Assembly (NCBI GenBank): GCA_014529385.2 | Contig: CM043967.1 | Span: forward strand, 439,001-503,000 | Direction of reading: 5' to 3' | Source of the DNA: Adiantum capillus-veneris | Lineage: Eukaryota; Streptophyta; Polypodiopsida; Polypodiales; Pteridaceae | Length of the DNA: 64,000 nucleotides | Shown here: piece by piece, positions 1 through 11,088 of the stretch | How the letters are laid out: each line of letters opens with the position of its first letter | Numbering within the stretch: position 1 is the first letter of the stretch | Program-made: the position numbers and the translations under genes | The notes under the pieces: model-generated | Told to the model about the DNA's origin: nothing | The model's input: only the letters and a program-made list of their open reading frames with translations | Database searches by the model: none

Positions 1-714
1 CCTTAATGAAAAAAAAACCTTTGTCATTTTTAAAAAAGTTATGTCTGTGTGAGTGAGTGTACTCTGTGTACGAGAGAGAGTGAGAATTTCATCTTGACGC
101 TACGCACGCACCGGTGGTTGGAATCGAGTGTGGATAAGTGCAATGTGTTTCCCCCAAAGAGAGCTACGTGCCAATACCTACATTGCGTGTGTACGACCTG
201 GGTTTGCGAACTCGACCCACGAGCTACATCTAGTGATTCGATGAGCATACATTGTCTGTTTTTGCATTTCAATATATCCATGCGTTCGCAATGAGTAGAG
301 ATACACATTAGGCACTTTAGTTTTCGAAAACGATGACCTGCAAATTCCAACCAGACATCCTACGTGATTTTGCACCAGGTGTTTAGAGTTGGGGTTTTGG
401 TTCATGGACCTTAGGGAGAGCGACCTATTGGTGTTAATAGGGTTTCCTTCAAGTTCTATGGCATTTCGAGAACGTTTGATGGGTATTTGGCTCTTGAAAG
501 CGTGGTAGGAAATCTCCTCTTATGCACTCCTAAAGGCTGTAGCTTAGACATTGGGTAGAGACCTCTGTAGGAAGTATTCGAGAGTCGGTCGAGTGTAGGT
601 TGACACCCTATGGTTGCTTCCACACGCCTGCGGGTCGAGATTCGTCCTTAGCTGACAAATCTTGTTAGCTGAGTTCTCGCTGTGATGACGTCCATCGTGG
701 CGTATCCGCCAACA
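1..714 (+). mobile_element. Partial P-family LTR, 3' part, cut by window start
   Basis: This segment matches 27899-28611, the downstream three quarters of the P1 3' LTR, almost base for base with one or two small indels and a few percent substitutions. It ends in CCAACA at 714, like the P1 LTR, and is followed at once by satellite DNA instead of a primer-binding site, so it is a 3' LTR or solo LTR of another copy lying mostly outside the window. No coding function is seen; short ORFs here are shadows. Confidence 0.85.
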
Positions 715-1373
715 CCCACAAACATTGTGTGAAATTACAAGTGTTATCATGGACAGGTGTTGAATGCACCTAACTTTACGACATGGTTAGAATGTCCAAG
801 TGGTGGATCTATGACACACCAACAATTCGAACCAGAATTCAACACTTCATTACAATGGCCAAGTGGTGGATCTTTAATACACCTACTTCCCAATTCTTAG
901 TCTAAATGGCCAGGTGGTGGATCTAGGATCTACTCATCCCACAAACATTGTGTAAAATTACAAGTGTTATCATGGCCAGGTGTTGAATATACCTAACTTT
1001 AAGACGTGGTTAGAATGCCAAGTGGTGGATCTAAGAGACACCAACAATTGAATCCATATTTCAAGCATTTGTTTTTATAATGGCCAAGTGGTGAATGTTT
1101 GATGTATCTACTCCCTTTTTCTTAGTCTAAAAGGCCAAGTGGTGGTTCTAGGATCTACTCATCCCACAAACATTGGGTAAAAATTACAACTATTATGATG
1201 GCCAAGTGTTGAATGCACCTAACTTTAAGACATGGGTTAGAATGGCCAAGTGGTGGATCTAAGAGACACCAACAATTGGATCCACATTTCAAGCCTTCGT
1301 TTATAATGGCCAAGGGGTGGACATTTGATGCACCTACTTCCCAATTCTTAGTTTAAATGGCCAAGGATATGTT
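715..1373. repeat. 224-bp satellite, about 2.9 monomers
   Basis: Tandem copies of the same monomer as in 28612-29678 and 38022-44260. The order of variants and flanking LTR match 28612-29270, so LTR plus satellite were copied as one block. The array stops abruptly at about 1373, in the middle of a TGGCCAAG box, where P3 leader sequence begins. Confidence 0.9.
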
Positions 1374-1584
1374 GAAAGTTGTCCAACCTAGGAATTGGGA
1401 TTTTCCCACTTTACCTAATATAGTATTCTAATTCTGTTTCCGCACTATGATCTCGGTGAAAAATGACTCCAATTAGCACTTTATAAGTCCAAATCACTCC
1501 AAATTTGAACTAGGGTCTTAACATACCATGTTTCACTCTATGATCTTGTCAAAACCTGAAAAAAATTATGTTTTTTGATGCAAT

Positions 1585-1606
1585 GATAATAATCATGATT
1601 ATTATC
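1585..1606. repeat. P3 leader palindrome 1 (perfect, 22 bp)
   Basis: Half-site GATAATAATCA followed by its exact reverse complement. Centre at 1595.5. The same 22 bp recurs 288 bp to the right. Surrounding leader sequence is not duplicated to the same degree. Confidence 0.9.
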
Positions 1607-1872
1607 TAGGTGACAAAATTTGCAAGTTTATTCAAATTTTTTGTATCAGATGTTCAGAAAAAAGTGTTTTAAGACCTATCCCAAGGTTTCATAATTTTTG
1701 GATCGGTTCTGCTTATGTTCACTCAATTTTGTGTGTAATCCAAAGGTTTAAGTACATTCAGCTTGATTTTGACCCTCGAATACACTCCAAACTTTGCAAA
1801 ACTTTCCCAAAATGTTAGTAAATTATCAGGACAATGTTTTCCCAAGTCTAATTCCCCTATTTTGCAGCTGAA

Positions 1873-1894
1873 GATAATAATCATGATTATTATC
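1873..1894. repeat. P3 leader palindrome 2 (perfect, 22-24 bp)
   Basis: Identical to the site at 1585-1606, with one further complementary base pair outside (1872/1895). Centre at 1883.5. A lone half-site, GATAATAATC, lies at 1995-2004 and may be a decayed third copy, which would give the 288-then-about-120-bp pattern also seen in P2. Confidence 0.9.
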
Positions 1895-2559
1895 TACTGG
1901 CCTGTTGGAGCAAGTTTTTGAACTTTTGATATTGTCCAGGTCTTATGCAGCCTAACGCAACAATATCCAAATTTGAATGCAAAAATCACTAAGGAGATAA
2001 TAATCTTTGTTTTGGCCAAACCTTAAAATCTTTCTTGAAAGTTGGATTTGACTTACCACAGCTTCTCCAAAGCTTTTCCAAGGTCACTTATGACTCAGAA
2101 TGATGATTTTTGACCTCTCAAACTTACCTATTAAGTCTTGAACCTGAAATTCCTTGAAATTACGCAAAGCAACTCATTGATGACACTTCAAAGGGTAAGA
2201 TAGGTTGGAATTCCACCTTGATTTCTACTTACCGTACCCCTAGTCAAATCAGCAAATGGTAGTAAAAAGTGTCCAACAACACTAGTTTTCTTGTTGTTTT
2301 CTTGTTTTCATGAAAACGAGCATCAACCTTCAGTCTCTGACATAGTCTAAAGCGTTAACCCCATACAAACATCCTAATCTAATCCTAAAAGGTCCTTGGC
2401 AAGTACAACTACTCCCAAGAATCTTCTACACAACTGAAGTCGACTCACTTCAACCGTGCGGTTTCTAAATGTTGGTTTTTGGCTCTAGGCAAACCTAGAG
2501 GAAGTCCTTAGACAATAAAATCTTTACACTGAGGTTTTTCCCTAGTTTAGGTCACCTTG

Positions 2560-2577
2560 TCCCCGGTAGTGGTGCCA
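2560..2577 (-). promoter_or_regulatory. P3 primer-binding site, tRNA-Asp-like
   Basis: On the minus strand TGGCACCACTACCGGGGA follows the LTR after two bases. It resembles the PBS complementary to the 3' end of plant tRNA-Asp (known for Athila/Tat elements), differing at several positions. Compare the better match at 19207-19224. Confidence 0.65.
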
Positions 2578-2579
2578 AA

Positions 2580-3427
2580 TGTAAGCTCGTTGTTTGCCAA
2601 GCCTCTCTATCTTATTGCAGTAATTGCAAGAACCATGTACATATATGTCATACCATGGGACGGAGTCGACTCAACTAGTGCATGGAGGCTACAAAATGTT
2701 GTCAGGCTCTTGGAAAACACACTCAATCCTTACCTACTCAAAACCACACTCAACTGCATGTCAGGCAGCAAAAGCTAGTAGTCACATTACAAGTAAATCA
2801 CATCGATTCACCAAGCAAACAAAGTCTAAACGCAACCAAACTTATAGAAAGGATTTCCAATGTCTAAGAGCACATCCTTATGTCCTCAAATCCACCTTTT
2901 GACCACTTGCCAAAAATGCAATTATTATCTATAAGACAAATTTGACCTAACTATTTGAAGTCCCGAATACAATTATAAGCTTAGCAATGCAGCCCCAATA
3001 CCCCTCCTATGCTAAAATTTCATTTTAGATACCTAAAACTTGAGTTATGATTAGATTAAGAAGAGGATAAGTCATAGCATAATCATCGATTCATCACAAG
3101 AAACTTACAATGTCACAGAGAGCTTTCACCTGCAAACACAATGGAATAGACGACACTCCAAACAAACCATTTGTGAGGGAGATACAAGCTCGCGAAGAAG
3201 AACGAGAGTACAAAGTACATAGAGACAACAACGTAAAAATATTATCCAAAAGAACTCCTTGTTTTTTACAAAAAGTGGCTTTTATACCTTAGCCAAGGTC
3301 TAAAAATGTCAATCTAACTCATCTCTAGTTAGAAAGGGACTAGGAAAACTTAAATGTAATAACAAGCTAGAAGCTCATAGCTTTGACTACTGGCTTTATA
3401 ATCATGTGAAGGAGTATCAAAATTACA
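2580..3427 (-). repeat. P3 5' LTR (848 bp)
   Basis: The boundaries are a short inverted repeat TGTAA...TTACA, with a primer-binding site beside the left end. On the minus strand TATAAAAG lies at 3286-3279, flanked by TGGCT/AGCCA, and is a likely promoter. No second copy of this LTR is in the window, so the boundaries are inferred from termini and PBS only. Confidence 0.65.
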
Positions 3428-3559
3428 TTTAGCAAAAACTAAAAGTCATTAAAATAGTACGTCTCAATGGGTGATTTGCTACTTTGTTAGCCTTGCCGCT
3501 AACATCCTTGAACCCCTTGTTATTGTGAACAATAGGCTGCTCCTCTTGAAAATCTACTC

Positions 3560-4866
3560 CCTCATTGTCAAAACCAATGTGCTGCACATTTTTTGGGACA
3601 CCCTCTTCTACTTGTGCTTTGATAGAGAGTATTGGCCTCGCATGGAGATCTTCTACCTGTCTCCCATACATCTTCAAGCACGTATCCTTTAAAGAAAAAG
3701 AAGATACACATAATAGGAGCATGAACTTTATCTGGTGTTTGAAAATGTTCCCCTCTTTTGACCAAGAGCATGTGCAACACGCCCATAAGCTCTCGAGTTT
3801 GTACACAGTGTGCACTATCTCAGGGTTTGAGTCACTTTGTACTAGTGCATGCGAGAGTCATAGAAACATGCTCATCGGGAATTTTGATTGCCCTCTCAAA
3901 AGAATTTTCCTCAAGATTTTCAATTGCATTATTGCGAACAAAACCTTTATCCTTCATCATTTGAACGTACCAATAAAAAGGAAGAGCCAAAGAGGTTAAT
4001 TTGTGCAACAACCAATCAACTCTAAATCAAGCCGTCTGTCTTGATCATGAGCTTCCAAGAAATTTGGACTTCAACACACCATAGTAGGCTTCAATGTCCC
4101 CATTTGTGTCTTGTCCAAAATGTGGGAGTGTCCTGACTGCATGCACCCACATGTCTACAAAACAAAAGCATATATCTAGTCAAGCCAAGAAAGGAGAATA
4201 AAATGTTTCTGCATGACCTAAAGCCATGACCTAAAGCCAACGTACATACAATTTTTTGGGAGCAAGTATGTTTTGAAGTATTCAATGAATGCCTCCTCCT
4301 CATGGTACTCGAGGAAGAAGGAAGCTAGCATGCCCTGAATGCACTCTTGTGTTTCCACCTCAGACATATTTGAAGGCCCTTGCATATGCATGATGACTCC
4401 AAGGCTTTTAAACATGGAAGCCCTAGTTGGCCAGCCTTGTACCTTCCTGAGCACAAGCCTTACTCCAACATCGACGCACATGCCAGAAGCACAAGTAGAT
4501 AGGAATATTGAAGACGTGCCTATACTCGCATTGAAAAACAATGAGCAATGAAAGACAACCAAAAAGAGTACATATATCTACATGAGGGATGAGTAATACT
4601 TAATTGCACTAATTTCTATCTCTACATCATCCACCATGAAAGTAGAAGGTTCCCAACATTTATGGTAATCTAGTATAGAATCTCTAAATTGAGACAGCCA
4701 TAAACATGTCACCTCCAGCATGAGACTTGAAGTCAATACCCAAGCTATGAGCGTGCCATTGCAATGGGCGTCGAAAACCAAGATAGTGTACAATTGGAAC
4801 TATAACAAAAAAAGTGCCCATTTCATTATGCCAATAGTTAAAGGATATGCATGGCAAGAATGGAAA
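3560..4866 (-). pseudogene. Mutator-like (MULE) transposase remnant
   Basis: Minus-strand translation, pieced over several frames, gives in order: a stretch around 4793 with ILVFDAHCNGTLIAWVL and then MVDDVEIEISAIK, resembling the MULE transposase core (DD/E type) of plant SWIM-finger transposases; a middle part at 4562-4218 (MFKSLGVIMHMQ); a part at about 4160-3960 with HFGQDTNGDIEAYYGVLKSK, the family's conserved region before the C-terminus; and a C-terminal HMLLVKRG that may be the end of a SWIM finger. In-frame stops and frameshifts show it is dead. It abuts the truncated left LTR of E1. The family call is from motif recognition and is moderately sure; the DNA ends (TIRs) are not seen. 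Confidence 0.6.
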
Positions 4867-5800
4867 ACAAAAATCAGCTCAAAGGAGGAAGATTTTTTAT
4901 GTGTAGATACAATTGAGCTTGGTCCGACACCAATGGACCAAATAGCTTGGATGAAATATACCAGATACAATCATAAATTTGAGAAGAGGCTTCGCTCAGA
5001 AGAGAAACTTACACAATCAAAATAGCAAGAAAACAGTGAGTAATTTGGCAAAATGGACAGCACCATTGCATTTGGAACGGCCAAAAACCCCACTCTACAA
5101 TATCAAAGTGCTCAAATCCGAGCTGGGATGAGTAGTTTATGGTCAAAACAGGCTCCAAAAATAGCAAAACCTGAGTAGCAGCTCTTCATCCTCTTCTCTC
5201 CATGTTTTTTTGGTTTTTTTCATAGTTTTTATAGTTTCCACTTTTCACTTTATCCCTTGGGAACCTTTGGTCTTTTGATTGACCTCAAACGGACCCCGGA
5301 TAGGCCAAAAAATGGCAACGCAGTGCGTTTTTGTTTCCTTCTACATCCATCCGCACACCTGGCACTCAACTTTTTCCAATAATTCATCTCGAAATCATGA
5401 GAAGTGTCCCCTAAATATAGTTCTCATGGTGACCTTTTTTCATTATTCATCACAAGAAAACACTCCCATTGTGTCCTCACTTATCCACGTGCAAGTCTTA
5501 ATCCCATTCGACCTCTTGATGCCACTGTATGTTATCTGACAAACCTGCTTAACTCATGGCGTGATCCCGTTGATAGCTTCCTTGAGAAGTTTTATGCTCC
5601 ACCAAATGCTCATTGTTATAGAGGAACACATTGATATTGGTGTCAATGAAAATCGATGTACTATGTACACGTTGTCCTACCTGTACACATGTGGTCCCCA
5701 CGTAACCACCTGGCTCTGGACAATGGGCAATTCTTTAATCAATGCACCATGCATGTGTATTTACATATGCACAATCATTTCTTCCAACATAATCCTAACA
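4866..5800 (-). repeat. E1 3' LTR (left copy, truncated)
   Basis: Aligns with 11215-12154 over its length and ends in CCTAACA at 5800, as the right copy does at 12154. A TATAAAA-like box on the minus strand lies near 5233-5227. The part matching 10975-11215 of the right LTR is absent and is replaced by the transposase remnant. Confidence 0.85.
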
Positions 5801-5822
5801 TAATTTGCCCATCCCCTCTTGC
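5801..5822 (-). promoter_or_regulatory. E1 polypurine tract
   Basis: Minus strand reads AAGAGGGGATGGGC just before the TGTTAGG start of the 3' LTR. This is the expected place for plus-strand priming of reverse transcription. Confidence 0.6.
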
Positions 5823-5829
5823 AAGATCT

Positions 5830-6186
5830 TTTGCAAGGTGATCTTTAAGAAAAATGTCCTCCACATGCGCCTTCATGATTCTCTTCCAACACTCTATAAA
5901 GCTCCTCCCGCCAACGTACACATCTCAACATGAGATCAGCCCCTTTCATGTACAGTACATCACCGATCAATTTGTACTTGGATGCTCTACACATAAAACC
6001 ATACTACTTAGATTTTTGAATGTCCTTCGGAATGATTCCTGTTAGCAAAAACTCCTCTTCTTGAGCCAAACTTCCCCGGCCATGATAAAGAGGTAAATTG
6101 GTCCTTAACACAAATAGCTCCCTAATCATGCTTTGAGTTGCTTCATGTGCCTCTCCATTTAGAGCGTGTTCAATGTGTCTGATGCT
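5830..6186 (-). pseudogene. E1 integrase N-terminal fragment (zinc-finger start)
   Basis: Minus-strand translation gives LIGDVLYMKG and then ENHEGACGGHFS, the usual lead-in and first His pair of the HHCC finger of Ty3/gypsy integrase. One in-frame stop lies near 6007. The reading frame ends with TAA at about 5838 and the CC half of the finger and the catalytic core are missing. Confidence 0.7.
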
Positions 6187-6624
6187 CTATGCTTTGAACT
6201 TTTTTAATAGGCCTTTGATTTTGAAACACATTTCCTTCAATGAGGTGTTCTTGCTCTTCCACACACCCAACACGTGCTTCACAACTAACAAGGCGTCACC
6301 TTTTATGCTCAACCTTCTAATCCCATGCTTCAAACAAATGTGTAATCTGGCTTCCAAAGTAGCATATTCAGCCTCATTGTTACTATGAGCATCCAATTTG
6401 AACCCTCTCTTGCATACTAGCTTCCCCTCTAGATCGTAAAGTGTTATACCCCATGAAGCCGCATCATGGCTCTTTCTATATGAGCCATCAAAGAACAATA
6501 CATGTGCATTGCTGATCTGTGGAACTTTTTCAACTACCCTTCTCACCACGTCTTCCTTAACAAGAAGGGGATTCTCCTTGTAAGTCAACAGATCAGCTAG
6601 GGTAGCTCTTGCACTGTCTTCCAC
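6187..6624 (-). pseudogene. E1 second RNase H (archaeal-type, RVT_3-like)
   Basis: A 145-residue open frame. It has LFFDGSYRKSHDAASWG (first catalytic Asp with the DGS signature), NNEAEYATLEA (catalytic Glu) and IKGDALLVVKHVLG (third Asp), the pattern of the plant RVT_3 RNase H. In Tat-lineage elements this domain follows the original, usually degenerate RNase H and precedes integrase, as here. It is the best preserved domain of E1, although it is not translatable as part of an intact polyprotein. Confidence 0.85.
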
Positions 6625-6701
6625 TAAAAAGAGAACTCGAACTCTTGCAACTCAATTACCCATTTCTTGACCACATTTGACATGTTAGTGCCACTAATTA
6701 A

Positions 6702-7268
6702 CTATGGAAAAAAGGTGTAACTCATTAAGAAAAGAAAAGGTCGTGGAACCAAGTAATGATGAAATCGTCGACAAGCAAATATTACACTGGCCATCACTAG
6801 CTCTGCTTCCAACAATTTTATTTCTACTACCAACTTCACTCGGCTTGCACAATACACCGGCCGCATGGTTCCAATGGCATCATCCCCTATTGATGGATTT
6901 ACATAAAACACTTGCTCCCAACCATGAGCCTGCATGGCTGAAAACCCCCCTAGCACCTCTTGAAACAATTGTTCACACTTGTCATCACATTGCAATGGAT
7001 CATGCTTTGCCACTTGTTGTAATGGATAAAGGAGTTGTGAAGACAGTGGAATAAATTGCACCATGTACTTCACTTTGTGTATAACGGTTGCCAATTGCTT
7101 TGTACTCTTATGTGATGGAAGAAGAATAATAGACTTAACCTTGTCTAGATCAGCCTCGATGCCATTTTCTGAAACCATATGGCCCAATAACTTCACCCTT
7201 CGCTGTTCTAGATGACATTTATTTGGATTTAGTTGTCCTCCACATTCATCTAATCGAGCTAATACCAT
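6702..7268 (-). pseudogene. E1 RT thumb/connection and first RNase H
   Basis: A 188-residue frame with LNPNKCHLEQRRVKLLGHMVSENGI (read here as the RT C-terminal part, a conserved CxF/LxxxxxxFLGHxVS-like region), followed by a tether (CEQLFQEVLGGF) and a degenerate RNase H end (ELVMASVIFACRRFHHYL). Expected RNase H acidic residues are partly lost, as is common for the first RNase H in elements with two. Confidence 0.75.
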
Positions 7269-7992
7269 CTGCGGCTACTCATGGTGTTCAACCCTACTGC
7301 TGTAGACACAAAAGTTGTCCATAAAATCTTTAACACAACTACCAATGAATGGTGACAATACCCAATTTTCTCTCTCTTGATAGAAGGATGGTCCATTTGA
7401 CAATTCAAATGGCAATATCGTGTAGCAATAAAAACCCCATGGCATAATGAAAGTTGTCTTTGTTCGGTATTTAAGAGCAATCTTCAATTGAAATATCCTG
7501 AAAAACCATGACACACATTGTACCTCTCATAACCTGCCACTGAATCCAAGATCTAATCAATGAATGGAAGAGGGTATGGGTCCTTCTTAGTGGCTACGCT
7601 TAAGGGTTTAAAATCTACACAAATCCTCCACTTTACATCCTTCTTTGGGCTGACCACTATTGGACTCCCCATTCTATGGTCTCCACTGGGGCTATGAACC
7701 CTACCTTCAATAACTTGTCCACCTCCTCCCACAAGGCTTCCATCTGCTCTTGACCCATCCTTATTAGCCTTTTCCGCACTGGCTTAGCACCTTCCTTCAG
7801 CTCTATATGCATCTCTTCTCGTTTGAACCCTCTAATAGCTTCATATGAAGTAATAAACAAATCAAAAAAACTAGCCAACATGTGCAAATATATCTCCTTC
7901 TCCATAGCTAAGAGGTCTCCATTGATCATTTGTGTCATCAATTCCTGATTCTTTGACAATTCAACCTTGGTATGCATCAGCCCTTCAAACAC
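7259..7992 (-). pseudogene. E1 reverse transcriptase, palm and fingers, broken
   Basis: The N-terminal piece (7992-7657) has ELKEGAKPVRKRLIRMG and LLKVGFIAPVE, the conserved entry to Ty3/gypsy RT. After a stop, another frame gives WRICVDFKPLS, FSGYFQLKIAL and FMDNFCVYS. The last corresponds to the catalytic Y/FMDD box with the second Asp changed to Asn, so this RT would be inactive even without the frameshifts. Confidence 0.8.
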
Positions 7993-8040
7993 TTCATAAG
8001 GCCCTTCACTTTCATCTTCAATCTCATTTGCAAATGCAAC

Positions 8041-8652
8041 TTAACAAGACTCATGGATTTCTTTGCCCATCAGAAGAAATGCAACATCAACATCCTCATC
8101 ACTGCTGGTAGTACTATCACTGTCCTTGTCAGACACTGTCGAATAGTCTTCATCACTAGACTCATCCTCATCTTCATAAAGTTCCTCCAATAGTTTCCTT
8201 GTGTCCATATTATATAGCTTCTTGGAACCTATCTTTCCATAGAGGCTAATTGTACCACGTCCCCAATCTTGAACAGCTCCCACTGCATGTAACAATGGTC
8301 TACCCATTATAATAGGATATGCTCCTTGCCCCGCTGGCATCACATGAAAATCAACCACCACCTTTGCATCATACACCTCCACTTCGAAGCTCTTTACAAC
8401 ACCCAGACATTTTACTTTTTGATGGTTTGCTAGTCTGATCTAAAAGCTTGACACCCCAGTTACTGTAAGGCCCATCTTCTCAACGCATGAGTGAGTTATG
8501 ACACATATTTGGGCTCCACCATCAACATAACTTTGTCCAAATTTTTTCCTTCTGTGCCACACATTTACTATTGGGCAAATGTCTAGTAGCTCATCCATCA
8601 CCAACACCTTCCCTGAACCACTCTCTGGTTCTTTCTCCATTGGGTTAACCAT
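8041..8652 (-). pseudogene. E1 retropepsin-like protease, split in two frames
   Basis: The piece at 8652-8440 has SYVDGGAQICVIT, matching the retropepsin active-site box with DGGA in place of D(S/T)GA. The piece at 8382-8041 has PIIMGRPLLHAVGAVQDWG, the conserved C-terminal ILGRPFL region, then an acidic Ser/Asp/Glu tail linking to RT. A frameshift or stop lies near 8400-8440. Confidence 0.75.
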
Positions 8653-8661
8653 CCTTTTCCA

Positions 8662-9865
8662 CTATCGCTTTACCTTAGGCACCATCTCTATAAACTGCCC
8701 AAAAGTAACATCTACTTTCCTACTTGTTAGATCCTCCTTCAAGTCATAGCTTAATTGTCGATCTTCTACTGGAAAATCTAAAACATGAAACTTGTGACGA
8801 GCTCTTCTTTTCCTCTTGGCCTTGACATCCTTGTCTTCATGGATATTTCCCTTCTTCTTAGTAGGATTTGCACCATTTCTTCCTTCCTTATCCTGTGTGG
8901 TCCTCTTCCCAATAGGCATCACTAATGTATCCTCCAACTTTGCTGCCTTCTCCAAGGTGACCACACTTAGCACTTTTGTCTTTCCCTTTTCCTTTTGGGT
9001 TAATCCATTGGTTCCTTCTTCTTCCTTAATTTCAATGCCATAATCATTTGATCTAGTTAGCACCTGTCTTGGCAATGGATACATGTCTCCCCCCATCCTT
9101 GGTGGCTTATCACATTGTGGGCTAATGTGGCTCAACTCTCCACAATTATAACAGGTGGGCCTCTGCCTTGAGACCCTACCATTGCTTTGTCCATCACCAT
9201 TCCTGGGTTTTTCTTCACCTCTTGGCTGATTTGAAAACCTCACACAAGCTTGACTATTTCCCACATTACCTAGCATGTTTAGGCTAATATTCTTTCTTAA
9301 ATCTACCACTTTCCTCATGTCTTGCCTTAGTTCATCATCTTGCATTGTTGTAGTGACCACTGCTGGTATAACTTGAGGAATAACAAAAACCAGTGGTTCA
9401 TGATGAACCCTTGGCATGCAACCTTGCAAATAAACCATAGGTTGAAACTCAGACCTCATGGGCAAAGACTCTACTCCTAGTTGACTCATTCTTCTCAGCT
9501 TCCACTCTTTGTTCCTCGCTACATCTAGTGCATCTTCATATGTCCTACACTTCTTTAGATCCACTCTCCAATGTATATTCTCCCAAATATCATCCAAGAA
9601 CCTGTCCTTGTTCATCATGTCAGGTGGGGCTCCCATGCCATTGAAAACTTACGTATGTACTCACACCTTCCCTTTGCATCAAACCCTGTACCAATTGCCA
9701 CACTTTGTCAGGATCTTCTGTCTTCACAAACTCCACTTCCAATCCATGCCTTAGATTGTCCCGACTTAATCTAACAGGTGGATCAACTGCACGCAACTCC
9801 TCTTCAAATGCTTTGGACCAAACTCGTGCATCCCTCTTCAAACAAATTTGGAGAAGACGTAACAT
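8662..9865 (-). pseudogene. E1 gag with CCHC zinc knuckle
   Basis: Two overlapping frames joined by a frameshift near 9636. The first (9865-9620) is the end of a gag capsid-like region. The second (9636-8662, 324 residues) continues the capsid, then has CYNCGELSHISPQC, a canonical CX2CX4HX4C nucleic-acid-binding knuckle at about residue 163, and a basic, low-complexity C-terminus leading towards the protease. Confidence 0.8.
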
Positions 9866-10951
9866 CTGGGCAGTATCATGAATCTAGTTGCTAATGGAGG
9901 CAACCTTCATCTATTCCAAAAAGTCTTCCACATCTTCATCACTTCTTCCATGAAATTCCTGATAAGAGAAATCCATGTCTACCCAAGTTTCAATGCTTTG
10001 AGAACCCCTTCTAACACAGGTGCAAGAACCCAAAACTTGTTGCTGACTCAATCCCTAGAAACTTCAATGGAGCTCAAACTTTTAGAAAAGGATGAACACA
10101 TGCACATCAAATGAGTTTTCATAGTTAATCATCGGAATTACAACAGGCAAAGGAGATTCTAGTATCTCTCTTAATCTTCTTGGCCCAAACATAAAGACTA
10201 TGTGCTTCTGGTTAAAATTTTCATGTCCACATGAACATTTATCTAGATTCTTTGTGCAAAATGAAAAGGAGTGAACTGAGGTCCATCATGATTATCAATT
10301 AAAGGCCGACCAAGAAGCTCCCATCTAAGCACACTTGACTAATCACCCTCTGATTTTACAAGAATTTCAGCAGCATAACAACATAAATGGCTCAAAAGAC
10401 CAAAAAACTAGCCATCACAACTTGGACAAATTTTGGTAGAGTTTCCCCAAAATTAGAGCAGTAAAAACCCAAAATACAGACTGTATAAGTATGCATAACC
10501 TGCCAACAATTGCACCCAAGCATCAAGTAGGAACACTAGTACATAGCCTATGACGAGGTCACGGAAAGGGTGCTCTAGCCACCGTATCACCGAAAGAATT
10601 GCACACTTGAGAATCCCCTAGCTCAATAAAACCTCACCACGACCCTCTCACAAAGGTTTATGCAAATATCGTATAATCAAGTCTCTGAAATGACTACCTT
10701 CTAGACCAAGTCTTAGAAATGGCTGGGACTGCCAAGTAAAACCAAGTATGGCTCCACAAAGGCGTACAATGGCAGTATCCAGAAGTGACGTACAATACCA
10801 GACAATACGCTCAAATTGGCACCAAATGATGCATACCCACAACAACTACAAGTGACTCCCACTTGCAACTATACTTGTACCCTATAACTTGTAACGTATA
10901 ATTTGTAATCTCGAATTTGTAATTTTAAAGCTGAGGGTACTTAAAGAAGTT
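9866..10951 (-). other. E1 leader and gag N-terminus remains
   Basis: No convincing reading frame. It lies between the primer-binding site and the recognisable gag, so it holds the 5' untranslated leader and probably a decayed gag start. Confidence 0.5.
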
Positions 10952-10968
10952 CCTCCATGGGGGCACCA
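10952..10968 (-). promoter_or_regulatory. E1 primer-binding site
   Basis: Minus strand TGGTGCCCCCATGGAGG lies six bases inside the right LTR. Element E4 has nearly the same site (TGGTGCCCCCACTGAGG, 35552-35536). The primer tRNA is not recognised. Confidence 0.6.
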
Positions 10969-10974
10969 AAAGAA

Positions 10975-11033
10975 TGTGAGCGAGATGGAAACACACACAA
11001 AGACTCTATAATCACCCGACACACACTCTTTGG

Positions 11034-11088
<55 letters not shown>

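Larger units (their letters stand above)
1374..3427 (-). mobile_element. P3: 5' part of a P-family LTR element (LTR, PBS, leader)
   Basis: Read on the minus strand this is an LTR (3427-2580), a two-base spacer, a tRNA-Asp-like primer-binding site (2577-2560) and then about 1.2 kb of non-coding leader that ends at the satellite junction at 1374. The leader holds two 22-bp perfect palindromes 288 bp apart, the architecture of P1 and P2. The coding part and 3' LTR are missing, presumably lost at the satellite junction. Family assignment rests on the palindrome layout and general organisation, not on protein similarity. Confidence 0.7.
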
